From the NCBI RefSeq assembly GCF_003253545.1, contig NZ_QKYV01000007.1, positions 1 through 64,000 of the forward strand: 64,000 nt of DNA, given 5' to 3'. Below the pieces are notes generated by a model, which searched no databases, was not told the DNA's origin, and was given only the letters and a program-made list of their open reading frames with translations. Source of the stretch: Mesonia algae. Its GTDB lineage: Bacteria; Bacteroidota; Bacteroidia; Flavobacteriales; Flavobacteriaceae. Both the position numbers and the translations under genes were made by a program. Positions 1-7,904 of the stretch are shown here, piece after piece; position 1 is the first letter of the stretch; each line of letters opens with the position of its first letter.

Positions 1-1
1 C

Positions 2-172
2 AAACACAATAAGGCTTGCAAGGAAATCTATGAACGAATCGTAGCGAAGGGTAAAAGCAAAAAACTGGCCTTGATAGCGGTAGCTAACAAGCTTTTAAAA
101 CAAGCCTTTGCCATAGCTAAATCTGGATTGCCCTACGATGAAAACTATGTATTAGTTCTAGCAAAAGGGTAG
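2..172 (+). CDS. IS110-family transposase, C-terminal end only
   Basis: The frame is open from the window edge to a TAG stop and gives about 56 residues. It reads like the end of the transposase C-terminal domain of IS110/IS116/IS902 elements: a basic helix (NKACKEIYERIVAKGKSKK), then ALIAVANKLLKQAFAIAKSG and a short LPYDENY tail. Members of this family recombine DNA through a DEDD-type catalytic domain and usually lack terminal inverted repeats, so the element end cannot be fixed here. The N-terminal catalytic part lies outside the window, so whether the element is intact is unknown. It marks the edge of an accessory segment. Confidence 0.8.
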   Translation, partial: KHNKACKEIYERIVAKGKSKKLALIAVANKLLKQAFAIAKSGLPYDENYVLVLAKG

Positions 173-285
173 ATCAAAAAAGAGGAATAAATGTAGAGTT
201 AAAATCTGTTTATAAAGATTTTGACACAGGTAATGTATGTCTCAAATTTAATGTAGAAAAGAGTTGGTTTTTACCTCAGTTCTTT

Positions 286-300
286 GTTGTAAACAGTTAT
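286..300 (+). repeat. Left arm of 15-bp inverted repeat flanking one gene
   Basis: GTTGTAAACAGTTAT matches the reverse complement of 787-801 at 14 of 15 positions. It covers the stop codon of the intervening minus-strand gene. See the findings for the cassette interpretation. Confidence 0.75.
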
Positions 301-788
301 TTTTTTATTCGTTTTAATTCAGTTAGTCTGTTTTTATACATCTCAAAAATCACATTAGGATTCCATTTATCGTCTTCCGTTTTTCCGTGTCCAAGTGACA
401 TTAGAGCTATCAATTCTCCTTTTTTTGCATAAAATTCGCAATTCCAACTCATCTGCGTAAAATGATTTTTCGGCATATAATTTTCCGTTTCTTTTGCGTA
501 AATCAATTCTCCATTTTTCTCAAAGTAAATTTCTTGATAATATATGTCTTTTTTATAGGAATCAATTGTTATAATTCGATTTCCGTTTTTTAATTTGCAA
601 ATATTCCAAAATTCAGTTTTTCCATTAAAATCAGATACAGCATCAACTCCAGCATAACATTCCCCTTTATTTTCTTCAAACTCTGTGTTAATTTCCGAAC
701 GGATTTTTTCTTCCTTTTCACGTTGATTTTGAGCGTTACAAATCAAAATTCCGAATGTCAATATTAATGTCAGAAGTACGTTTTTCAT
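297..788 (-). CDS. Secreted protein of unknown function
   Basis: I do not recognise this 163-residue protein. Residues 1-19 form a clear signal peptide (two-sided: K2 then a leucine-rich stretch ending CNAQ), so it is exported. The mature part is hydrophilic, with three cysteines (around residues 43, 64 and 116) and aromatic, beta-rich segments; no catalytic motif stands out. It lies alone between an IS110 end and the conserved plus-strand genes, and inverted repeats overlap both its start and stop codons, so acquisition as a single-gene unit is likely. A minus-strand TATTTTTG box lies 28-35 bases upstream of the start. Confidence 0.8.
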   Translation of the reverse strand: MKNVLLTLILTFGILICNAQNQREKEEKIRSEINTEFEENKGECYAGVDAVSDFNGKTEFWNICKLKNGNRIITIDSYKKDIYYQEIYFEKNGELIYAKETENYMPKNHFTQMSWNCEFYAKKGELIALMSLGHGKTEDDKWNPNVIFEMYKNRLTELKRIKK

Positions 789-801
789 AATTGTTTACAA
801 C
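787..801 (-). repeat. Right arm of 15-bp inverted repeat flanking one gene
   Basis: ATAATTGTTTACAAC is the partner of 286-300 and overlaps the first two bases of the start codon of the enclosed gene. One mismatch in fifteen. Confidence 0.75.
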
Positions 802-815
802 TGGTTATATCAACT

Positions 816-823
816 CAAAAATA
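816..823 (-). promoter_or_regulatory. Putative -7 box for the secreted-protein gene
   Basis: On the minus strand this reads TATTTTTG, matching the Bacteroidota consensus TAnnTTTG. No convincing -33 TTG is seen at the usual distance. It lies outside the inverted repeat. Confidence 0.35.
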
Positions 824-906
824 AACTTTTAAAACAAAAGATTTCAGGATATCGTCACTTTATTATATGTATGATTCCTTAATTGATTCATTTGTTGGAG
901 TGTTAT

Positions 907-936
907 AAAAAGTCCAGTATTTAAATGAGACTTTTT
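907..936 (+). terminator. Terminator-like hairpin upstream of the phosphatase-family gene
   Basis: AAAAAGTC at 907-914 pairs with GACTTTTT at 929-936 and is followed by a T-rich run. It sits 26 bases before a start codon and has no obvious plus-strand gene just upstream, so it may end read-through from the insertion-sequence side. The 14-base loop makes it weak. Confidence 0.3.
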
Positions 937-962
937 GTTTTTAATAGCTATTTTTAGAAACT

Positions 963-1913
963 ATGAGCGCGAAGAAAAAACAATTATTAAAAAGCTTACT
1001 CCAATTATTAGCTATAACAATCATCGGGTTAAGTGTACTTCCATATTTTATTTACCACATTTGGTGGATAGATATTTTCTCTAACTTTCAGGTGCAGTAT
1101 GGGGTATTACTGTCTTTTTTAATCCTCCCGTTTGTCTTTATAAGGAAATGGAAGTGGGTATTCTTTCTGGGGATAGGAATTGTCTTTAGTTGCTCTCAAA
1201 TTTTTCCCTTGTATGTTAATACTTCCGCGGAAGCGAGAATAGAAGATGTAAAACCTATTTCGATGATGAGTATTAATTTGCTTTCCACCAATAGAAATGC
1301 TACAGCTGTAATCGACTATGTAGAAAACAAAAATCCTGATATTTTAGTACTATCAGAATTCAACTCTTATTGGGATAAACAACTTGTAGAAGTTTTAGAG
1401 ACATTCTCTTATACCCATAAAGTTTTAAGAGAGGACAATTTTGGGATAGGTGTTTGGAGTAAATTTCCAGCAAGCATGCAAACGCTGTACTTTAATGAAT
1501 TAGAATTGCCTTCCATTCTTCTACAAACTGAGGGAGTTAAAAAGTCATTCTCAGTAATTGCTACACATCCTTTTCCGCCGGTAGGTCAACGTCAATTTGA
1601 AGTAAGAAATAAACATTTAACTCACCTGGCAGCTTTTATATCTCGAGAAAACTACGGCAACGTGGCAGTGATAGGAGACCTCAACACCTCGTCTTTTTCT
1701 AAGAATTTTCAACTTTTTAAAGAGAAAGCTTCTTTAAAAGATAGTCGGGAGGGGTTTGGTATTTTACCGTCTTGGCCTGCCAATGTTTTTCTTCTTCAAA
1801 CCACTTTAGACCATGCTTTGGTAAGTGAGGATGTAAGCATGCTTAGAAGAGAAGTAGGTGAGCATATAGGCTCCGATCATTTACCTATATATTTAGAAAT
1901 CAGTTTACCATAA
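963..1913 (+). CDS. Membrane-anchored endonuclease/exonuclease/phosphatase family protein
   Basis: This 316-residue protein has three N-terminal membrane segments (about 15-35, 45-62, 66-82) followed by an EEP-fold catalytic domain. The family's metal and catalytic residues are visible: E132 in the SEF motif, H202, the GDLN motif at 238-241, the DH pair at 283-284 and GSDHLP at 303-308. The family includes DNases, phosphodiesterases and phosphatases, so the substrate cannot be named. The topology puts the catalytic domain just outside or just inside the cytoplasmic membrane, most likely outside. The next gene begins 15 bases after its stop, which suggests cotranscription. Confidence 0.88.
   Translation: MSAKKKQLLKSLLQLLAITIIGLSVLPYFIYHIWWIDIFSNFQVQYGVLLSFLILPFVFIRKWKWVFFLGIGIVFSCSQIFPLYVNTSAEARIEDVKPISMMSINLLSTNRNATAVIDYVENKNPDILVLSEFNSYWDKQLVEVLETFSYTHKVLREDNFGIGVWSKFPASMQTLYFNELELPSILLQTEGVKKSFSVIATHPFPPVGQRQFEVRNKHLTHLAAFISRENYGNVAVIGDLNTSSFSKNFQLFKEKASLKDSREGFGILPSWPANVFLLQTTLDHALVSEDVSMLRREVGEHIGSDHLPIYLEISLP
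1222..1233. repeat. GC-rich palindrome, copy 1
   Basis: CTTCCGCGGAAG, a perfect 12-bp palindrome inside the EEP-family gene, where it is read as S-A-E. Related copies lie at 20963, 22641 and 35661. Confidence 0.6.
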
Positions 1914-1928
1914 TTTTAAATTTCACTT

Positions 1929-2621
1929 ATGAAAATACCTAAGGAAAAGAGTATAAAAGGACATCGACATATTAAATACGATGTAGAGTCGGTGAGTCAA
2001 GAAGAGAGCATTTTAAGAAGTGCAAATTTTTATAAGGAAATGAACCACAGAAGGTCGGTTAGAGAATTTTCAACCCAACCGGTAGAAAAAGAAGTCATCG
2101 AAAATATTATTCAAACGGCTTCTACAGCTCCTTCTGGAGCTCATAAACAACCTTGGGTATTTTGTGCGGTTTCTAATTCTAACATAAAAAAACAAATAAG
2201 AATTGCCGCAGAAGCAGAAGAAAGAGAAAATTACACTTCTAGGATGAGTGAGCGTTGGAAAGAAGATTTAGAAGTTTTAGCTACCGATGCGGATAAGCCC
2301 TTTTTAGAGAATGCACCTTGGCTTATTGTAGTAATGAAGAAAGCTTACGATATCAAAGAGAAAGGGGAGAAGCAAAATAATTATTATGTAAACGAATCAG
2401 TTGGGATCGCCTGCGGAATGCTTATTACGGCCATTCATAAAGCAGGGTTGGTAACCCTTACGCATACGCCAAGTCCTATGAATTTTTTGAGCAAAGTGTT
2501 AAAGCGTCCGGCTAACGAGAGGCCTTATTTATTGCTTCCTGTGGGATACCCGCAAAATCCCGTTTATGTGCCAGATATTCATCGAAAAGATTTAAAGAAG
2601 GTGAGCGATTTTTATTTGTAG
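1929..2621 (+). CDS. Nitroreductase-family flavoprotein, iodotyrosine deiodinase-like
   Basis: The 230-residue protein has the FMN-binding nitroreductase fold: RRSVR at 41-45, the APSGAHKQPW stretch at 67-76, and LLLPVGYP at 201-208. The lid region is diagnostic. E98, Y102 and K123 have the same spacing as the substrate-zwitterion-binding triad E157, Y161 and K182 of human iodotyrosine deiodinase, and the surrounding sequence (AEAEEREN, DKPFLENAP, NYYVNESVGIACGM) is also of that subfamily. Known bacterial members use FMN to dehalogenate halotyrosines reductively. That activity is inferred here, not shown. There is no signal peptide, so it is cytoplasmic. It probably shares a transcript with the EEP gene. 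Confidence 0.9.
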   Translation: MKIPKEKSIKGHRHIKYDVESVSQEESILRSANFYKEMNHRRSVREFSTQPVEKEVIENIIQTASTAPSGAHKQPWVFCAVSNSNIKKQIRIAAEAEERENYTSRMSERWKEDLEVLATDADKPFLENAPWLIVVMKKAYDIKEKGEKQNNYYVNESVGIACGMLITAIHKAGLVTLTHTPSPMNFLSKVLKRPANERPYLLLPVGYPQNPVYVPDIHRKDLKKVSDFYL

Positions 2622-2693
2622 TTTAAATAAAATCAAATTTAATTTTAACAATATTAAATAATAGATTAACTTTATTTAAATTAATTATGTAAA

Positions 2694-2969
2694 ATGAAAA
2701 AACTACCTGTTCATTGTCCTAGTTGTTCAGAAACGCTAAAAGTAAGTCAGCTTTCTTGTGAAAATTGCGAAACTCTAATTTCTGGTAGTTATGATTTACC
2801 AGTGATGATGAATTTGCCAAGAGAAGATCAGCAATTTATTTTAGATTTTGTGCTTTCTGGAGGAAGCCTTAAAAAAATGGCAACCCAATTGAAAAAAAGC
2901 TATCCTACCGTGAGAAATATGCTCGATGAGGTGATTGAAAAATTAAATCTTATTAAAAATGAATTATAA
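2694..2969 (+). CDS. DUF2089 family protein, zinc ribbon plus helix-turn-helix
   Basis: The 91-residue protein matches DUF2089. The N-terminus has two CxxC pairs (C8/C11 and C22/C25) that would hold a zinc ion. The C-terminal half (about 45-88) has the spacing of a sigma-like helix-turn-helix, with SGGSLKKMATQLKKSYPTVRNML. This architecture suggests a small DNA-binding regulator, but the family's targets are unknown. Its end overlaps the following membrane-protein gene by 11 bases, which points to translational coupling and a shared task. Confidence 0.85.
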   Translation: MKKLPVHCPSCSETLKVSQLSCENCETLISGSYDLPVMMNLPREDQQFILDFVLSGGSLKKMATQLKKSYPTVRNMLDEVIEKLNLIKNEL

Positions 2970-3537
2970 ACTATTTTTCAATCCTTTTGAACGTTATCAA
3001 GAGCGTTTTTTGCTTCGTCTAGGGTTGGTGGCTCTATGCGTAGGTTCGGGTTTAGCTTACCTTTTTAATGCTCGTTTTGACGGAGTTTTAGATTTACATT
3101 TTGTTCCGAATATAGAGCTGTGGCATCCTTTTTTAGATAACTTAATAAATATAGCGTGTTTGATGATTTGCTTAGGAGCGTTAAGTTTACTGACAAACAA
3201 AAGAACACGAATTGTAGATGTTCTGGCGGTTTCCTTAATAGCAAGAATACCGTACTACCCATTTAGCTTATTTAATGTAAATGACTTTATGGTAAATATT
3301 TCAGAGGAGATTTTAAAAGATCCTACAGCAATAATGTCTGGCGGAATTGCTATACCTCAACTTTTAATTTTACTTGTTTTTTCGGGGCTTTCTCTTCTAG
3401 CAATTGTATGGCAGCTAGTACTTTTATATAAAGGAATAAAGGTAGCTTCAAACGGAAAAGGCGTTATGTTTACGCTCCTTTTTGTGCTAGCCATAATTGC
3501 TTCAGAAATTTTATCGAAATTATTAATTAACTACTAA
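2959..3537 (+). CDS. Multispanning membrane protein, possibly Yip1-like
   Basis: This 192-residue protein has about five hydrophobic segments (roughly 18-36, 60-78, 88-105, 128-155, 168-188) and opens with NPFERYQERFLLR, a head often seen in bacterial Yip1-domain proteins. The match is by overall pattern only. Its start lies inside the DUF2089 gene, and its stop is five bases before the next start, so it sits mid-operon between a putative regulator and a secreted hydrolase. Partnering with the DUF2089 protein is inferred from the overlap. Confidence 0.75.
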   Translation: MNYKLFFNPFERYQERFLLRLGLVALCVGSGLAYLFNARFDGVLDLHFVPNIELWHPFLDNLINIACLMICLGALSLLTNKRTRIVDVLAVSLIARIPYYPFSLFNVNDFMVNISEEILKDPTAIMSGGIAIPQLLILLVFSGLSLLAIVWQLVLLYKGIKVASNGKGVMFTLLFVLAIIASEILSKLLINY

Positions 3538-3542
3538 ATCTT

Positions 3543-4889
3543 ATGAAAAATTTACTTTTAAGCTTTACTTTTTTACTGATCTGCTTTTCGGTAAAATCTC
3601 AAGAAGTTACAGGAAGCTGGTATGGATCTTTAGAGGTTCAAGGGCAAAAACTGCGTATTGTTTTTCACGTAGAAGAAGAGGGTGCGAACTTTAAAAGTAC
3701 GATGGATAGTCCCGATCAAGGAGCAAAAGGTATTCCCATGGGAAACACAATTTTTACACACGATACCTTAGAAATTTCTGCTCCCAATCTAATGATGAAG
3801 TTTACAGGAGTATTGAATAATGAAGAGATTAAAGGAACATTTCAGCAAGGTGGGTTACAACTTCCGCTAAGGTTAACACAAAAAGAAACAAAGCTTAATC
3901 GACCACAGACTCCCACTAAACCTTACCCGTATATGGAAGAAGAAATAACTTTTGAAAATACGAATGATACGGTAACCCTAGCGGGGACTTTGACAAAACC
4001 TAAAAACGTTAAAAACTTCCCTACAGTGATTCTTATAAGTGGTAGTGGACCTCAAAACCGAAATGAAGAGTTAATGGGCCACCAACCATTTTTAGTGTTA
4101 GCAGATTATTTAACCCGTAACGGAATTGCGGTGTTAAGATATGACGATCGCGGCGTGGGAGTATCTACAGGAAGGTTTGATACTTCTACAATTTACGATT
4201 TTGCAGAAGACACCAAAGCAGCTGTTAACTATTTAAAAAATAGAAAAGACATTGATAAAAACAAGATTATTCTTTTAGGTCATAGCGAAGGCGGAATGGT
4301 AGCTCCATTAGTGGCATCTAAGGATAAAACAATAGCTGGGATCATCACGTTAGCTGGACCAGGAGAACGCTTAGATAAAGTATTGCTGCAACAACAAAAA
4401 GACATTTATAGTAGATCGGGTATGCCTAAGGCTACTGTAGATTCTATCATTAGCTTAAATAAAGGCTTTTATGACATTGTCAATACCGTAGATAAAAGTC
4501 AAATCAATAAAGAATTTCTAAAATATGGCCAATCAAAATCGATGTCTAACATAGAGATAACCCAACAAATTGAAAGTGTTAGTGACAGGTGGTTTTATTC
4601 TTTTATTACTTACGACCCTAAAGAAATATTACAACAAGTTTCTTGTCCGGTTTTAGCGATAAATGGTAGTAAAGATATGCAAGTAAATGGCGATCAAAAT
4701 TTAACGGCTATTAAAAATAATCTCGCTCAAGGCGGAAATAAAAACGTAACGATTAAAGAAATGGAAGGCTTAAATCATCTATTTCAAAAAGCTGTCACAG
4801 GCATGCCTAATGAGTACGCTCAAATAGAAGAAACAATGTCTCCGGAAGTGTTAGAAATCATAAAAAATTGGATAGACCTAAATTTTTAG
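3543..4889 (+). CDS. Exported alpha/beta hydrolase
   Basis: The 448-residue protein has a signal peptide (1-19), a beta-rich N-terminal domain (about 20-115) and an alpha/beta-hydrolase domain from about 135. The nucleophile elbow is GHSEGG with S248, the acid is probably D378 (NGSKD), and the histidine is H412 (GLNHLF). The oxyanion region is GSGPQNRNE at 167-175. Secreted Bacteroidota proteins of this layout are annotated as esterases or peptidases; substrate specificity cannot be read. It should act in the periplasm. It follows the Yip1-like gene by five bases and probably belongs to the same operon. Confidence 0.9.
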   Translation: MKNLLLSFTFLLICFSVKSQEVTGSWYGSLEVQGQKLRIVFHVEEEGANFKSTMDSPDQGAKGIPMGNTIFTHDTLEISAPNLMMKFTGVLNNEEIKGTFQQGGLQLPLRLTQKETKLNRPQTPTKPYPYMEEEITFENTNDTVTLAGTLTKPKNVKNFPTVILISGSGPQNRNEELMGHQPFLVLADYLTRNGIAVLRYDDRGVGVSTGRFDTSTIYDFAEDTKAAVNYLKNRKDIDKNKIILLGHSEGGMVAPLVASKDKTIAGIITLAGPGERLDKVLLQQQKDIYSRSGMPKATVDSIISLNKGFYDIVNTVDKSQINKEFLKYGQSKSMSNIEITQQIESVSDRWFYSFITYDPKEILQQVSCPVLAINGSKDMQVNGDQNLTAIKNNLAQGGNKNVTIKEMEGLNHLFQKAVTGMPNEYAQIEETMSPEVLEIIKNWIDLNF

Positions 4890-4930
4890 CTAAATCAATT
4901 AAAAGTGTTTATTTTTACTAAAAACTTGAG

Positions 4931-5374
4931 ATGAAAAAAATTATCGTATTATTTTCTGTATTTGCAGTATTAGTTAGTTGTCAAAATGAAACCTCTCCAG
5001 CAGAGAAAGAGTATAATGATACTCTTAAGGAGGTGTTTGACTATCATGATGAAGCTATGCCTAAAATGGGTGAGATAGCCGACTTAATAGCAAAATTAGA
5101 AGTGCAAATTGCATCAGATTCGGATTCTAATCCACCTAAAGAAGAATTAGTGATGGCTAAAGAGCGTTTAGAGCAAGCACATGATCATATGATGGCTTGG
5201 ATGAAAGACTTTTCAGAAAACTATCCAGATGTTCATAAAGCTAGAGACTTTAATAATGAGCAATGGGCAGAAGAAAATGAAAGACTTCAGCCAGAAATTT
5301 CTTCAGCTAAAGAAATGCGTGATGATGTTTTTGAAAGTGTAGCTAAAGCTAAAAAGATTTTAGGAGAAAAGTAA
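4931..5374 (+). CDS. Helical lipoprotein of unknown function
   Basis: The 147-residue protein has a lipoprotein signal ending LVSC with lipidated C17. The rest is acidic and almost wholly alpha-helical, with heptad-like stretches (about 28-70 and 85-145) suggesting a coiled coil or four-helix bundle, and a methionine/histidine patch (DHMMAWM) near residues 85-91. Similar flavobacterial proteins carry the uninformative label viral A-type inclusion protein. It would be anchored in the membrane facing the periplasm or outside. The Met/His patch might bind a metal, but that is only a thought. Confidence 0.8.
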   Translation: MKKIIVLFSVFAVLVSCQNETSPAEKEYNDTLKEVFDYHDEAMPKMGEIADLIAKLEVQIASDSDSNPPKEELVMAKERLEQAHDHMMAWMKDFSENYPDVHKARDFNNEQWAEENERLQPEISSAKEMRDDVFESVAKAKKILGEK

Positions 5375-5408
5375 TTATTGTATCTTCTCCACTTAAAAAT
5401 ATTTCGAT

Positions 5409-5822
5409 ATGAAAGGTTCTTACTTTACCAATCTCAATCTACCCAAAACAGACTTTGCTTTATTGCTTTTTAGGTTAGCGATTGGGGGAATGATGCTAGT
5501 ACACGGTATTCCTAAATTATTACAACTTTTTAGTGGAGAAGAAATAGTATTTGCCAATCCGCTTATGATTGGAGATACGGCAAGTTTAGCTTTAGCAGTG
5601 TTTGCTGAAGTGATTTGTTCGGTTCTTATTATTCTGGGTCTGGGTACACGTTTAGCTGTTATTCCATTAATAGTTACGATGGCGGTAGCAATTCTTGTTG
5701 TGCATGCGACAGACGGGTTTCAAGCGCAAGAACTAGGTCTATTGTACTTAATTTGCTATTTGGTACTTTTTTATACAGGTAGCGGAAAATATTCTCTAGA
5801 TTATATTTTCACGAGAAAGTAA
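5409..5822 (+). CDS. DoxX family membrane protein
   Basis: The 137-residue protein has four membrane segments (about 15-35, 57-78, 82-100, 110-127) and the DoxX-family signature: LLFRLAIGGMMLVHGIPKL near the N-terminus, then AEVICSVLIILGLGTRLA. Family members sit in the cytoplasmic membrane and are linked to quinone-dependent or thiosulfate redox reactions and stress protection, but most have no known reaction. It ends five bases before the stop of a convergent gene. No strong terminator is visible between them. Confidence 0.9.
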   Translation: MKGSYFTNLNLPKTDFALLLFRLAIGGMMLVHGIPKLLQLFSGEEIVFANPLMIGDTASLALAVFAEVICSVLIILGLGTRLAVIPLIVTMAVAILVVHATDGFQAQELGLLYLICYLVLFYTGSGKYSLDYIFTRK

Positions 5823-5826
5823 GAAA

Positions 5827-6867
5827 TTAATTTTTAGCTATATATTTTTTCAAGTATTTGGCATCTTTTTTAATTCCGCCAAGGGTAGCAGATCCTCTAG
5901 TGTGTAACCAAGGCAAGCCTATAAAATAAAGCCCTTTCATAGAACTAATACCTCTTTTATGATTAGGATAACCTTCTGGGGTTAATTCTAAACCTTTTAT
6001 CCAAGAAAAATTAGGTCGGTAGCCCGTTGCCCAAACGATATTTTTAATATCATTAATCGTTTCCTTTTCGGTTTCTATTTGTTCTTGGTGAGCATCATTA
6101 GTTCTGCCTACAGGGATTACATTATTTCTATTTAAAATCTCTTTTACATCGGTGCCAATCACTGGTTGCCTTGAGTGATTTATCTTTTTTCCTATAAATG
6201 AGTTTTTACTAAAACTTAAAAATCCTGTTTTGGTAAACCACCACCATAAAGTTTTACCCAAAATTTCTTGAGGTAAAGTAGCAATATTAGTTTCACCCGA
6301 GTAATAGGTTTTTCTTTTCTTATCGGAAGAAACCTCATCAAGGATTTGAAAACCACTATCCCCCGCACCTACAACCATTGCAGGTCCAGGATTTAATTGA
6401 GAAGGATTTTTATAATAATTACTGTGTATTTGGAAAATATCATCTGTAATATCTTCAGAGCAAGGTGGTGTATAGGGTATGTGGAATGGCCCTGTTGCAA
6501 TCACTACATTTTTAGCTTCGTAGCTCCCATTTTTATGTGTAATGATAAACCGACCTTCTTTTTTTTCAATTTTTTCGATAAAGGTGTTTAATTTTATGGG
6601 TAGATTAAACTCTTTAGCGTAAAGTTTAAAATAATCTGCTACTTCATATTTATTAGGATAATGTCCTTTAGGAGCAGGGAATTTTAATCCTGGCAAATGG
6701 TTAAATTCTGTAGGCGTAAAGAGCGTGAGAGAATCCCATCGATTAAGCCAAGAAGCTCCCACTTCATCTTCTTTATCTACTATGATAAAGTTTTTACCAA
6801 GTTTCTGTAGGTAATATGATATAGATAAACCGGCTTGTGCAGCTCCAACTACTATAAAATCTAGCAT
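5827..6867 (-). CDS. Flavin-dependent NAD(P)H monooxygenase-like oxidoreductase (CzcO family)
   Basis: The 346-residue protein has two dinucleotide folds. The FAD site is G8-AAQA-G13, with Q replacing the usual G or P in the middle, and the NADPH site is GAGDSG at 167-172. ATGYRPNF near residue 285 is the conserved C-terminal FAD motif. This layout belongs to the flavin monooxygenase/CzcO-like group; substrates range from amines to sulfides and cannot be read from sequence. There is no export signal. It is monocistronic, convergent with doxX, and has a 190-bp AT-rich gap upstream. Confidence 0.85.
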   Translation of the reverse strand: MLDFIVVGAAQAGLSISYYLQKLGKNFIIVDKEDEVGASWLNRWDSLTLFTPTEFNHLPGLKFPAPKGHYPNKYEVADYFKLYAKEFNLPIKLNTFIEKIEKKEGRFIITHKNGSYEAKNVVIATGPFHIPYTPPCSEDITDDIFQIHSNYYKNPSQLNPGPAMVVGAGDSGFQILDEVSSDKKRKTYYSGETNIATLPQEILGKTLWWWFTKTGFLSFSKNSFIGKKINHSRQPVIGTDVKEILNRNNVIPVGRTNDAHQEQIETEKETINDIKNIVWATGYRPNFSWIKGLELTPEGYPNHKRGISSMKGLYFIGLPWLHTRGSATLGGIKKDAKYLKKYIAKN

Positions 6868-7059
6868 TTTATTTTGTTTTGGGTATAATACAATATTTAG
6901 GTTTTATAAACAAGTTTAAGGATGTTTTAATCTTTTCAAAAGCACCTAAAATTTAATTTTTTTATCACCAATATAAATTCGTTTTTAAATCTTGTTTCTA
7001 GCGATTTATTTATTTGGATTTTTTAAGAAAAGTTTTAGTAGCTTTATAAAAAAAAACGA

Positions 7060-7899
7060 TTGGGCGAGGAAGAATTTAGTTTTGTGTTTGTTGTGATAGT
7101 ATTGGGAATACTCTTAATCTCCTTAATAGTTATTATAGTTGTAAAATCTATTACGTTGATAGAATACATCTATAGCTATTTTTATAAAAAACCGCTTTAC
7201 ACTCATCTTTACTTTAGGTTAAAAAAAATCTCTCCACAGCACCAAGAATTTATAAAACAAAGGTTTCCGTTTTACAATCGGTTAAATAGGAGACAGCAAT
7301 CCTTTTTTCAGCACAGGTTGGTCACCTTTATAGCTCATAAAAGTTTTGAAGGTAGAGATGAGTTTGAAGTTACCGATGAGGTTAAAATATATATTGGTGC
7401 TACAGCAGTAATGCTCACTTTTGGAATGCGTAATTTTTTACTGAAACGTTTAAGTAAAATAATTATTTATCCAGATATTTATTATTCCACCATCAATGAA
7501 GTACATCATAAAGGAGAATTTAATCCGCAATTAAAAGCTTTAGTTTTTTCTTGGAAAGACTTTCTACAAGGTTATGAAACTGCAAATGATAATCTAAATT
7601 TAGGCATTCATGAATTTATGCACGTGATTCATCTTAATACTTATAATCATAAAAATATAAGTGCGGTCATATTTAGAGATGCTAATAAAGAACTTGAAGA
7701 TTTATTAAAACAAGATCATCTTAGAAATAAGTTGGTAGATTCTCGGTATTTTAGAGATTATGCTTTTACCAATAGGTTTGAGTTTTTGGCAGTATTAGTT
7801 GAATCTTTTATAGAATCACCATTGCTTTTTAAACAAAACTTCCCCGAATTTTATAAGAAAATAAAGGAGATGCTTAATTATAATTTTGCAGGGTATTAG
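7060..7899 (+). CDS. Membrane-anchored zinc peptidase, MtfA-like
   Basis: The 279-residue protein has one N-terminal membrane helix (about 8-34) followed by a domain with the MtfA pattern: H184-EFM-H188 as zinc-binding HExxH, and NRFEFLAVLVESFIESP with E241 and E248 as candidates for the third ligand. E. coli MtfA is a soluble peptidase that interacts with the glucose regulator Mlc; the membrane anchor here differs from it. The start is TTG at 7060 by frame, with a GTG at 7081 as alternative, and neither has a clear ribosome site. A structured repeat begins six bases after the stop. Confidence 0.82.
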   Translation: MGEEEFSFVFVVIVLGILLISLIVIIVVKSITLIEYIYSYFYKKPLYTHLYFRLKKISPQHQEFIKQRFPFYNRLNRRQQSFFQHRLVTFIAHKSFEGRDEFEVTDEVKIYIGATAVMLTFGMRNFLLKRLSKIIIYPDIYYSTINEVHHKGEFNPQLKALVFSWKDFLQGYETANDNLNLGIHEFMHVIHLNTYNHKNISAVIFRDANKELEDLLKQDHLRNKLVDSRYFRDYAFTNRFEFLAVLVESFIESPLLFKQNFPEFYKKIKEMLNYNFAGY

Positions 7900-7904
7900 T
7901 ATTT

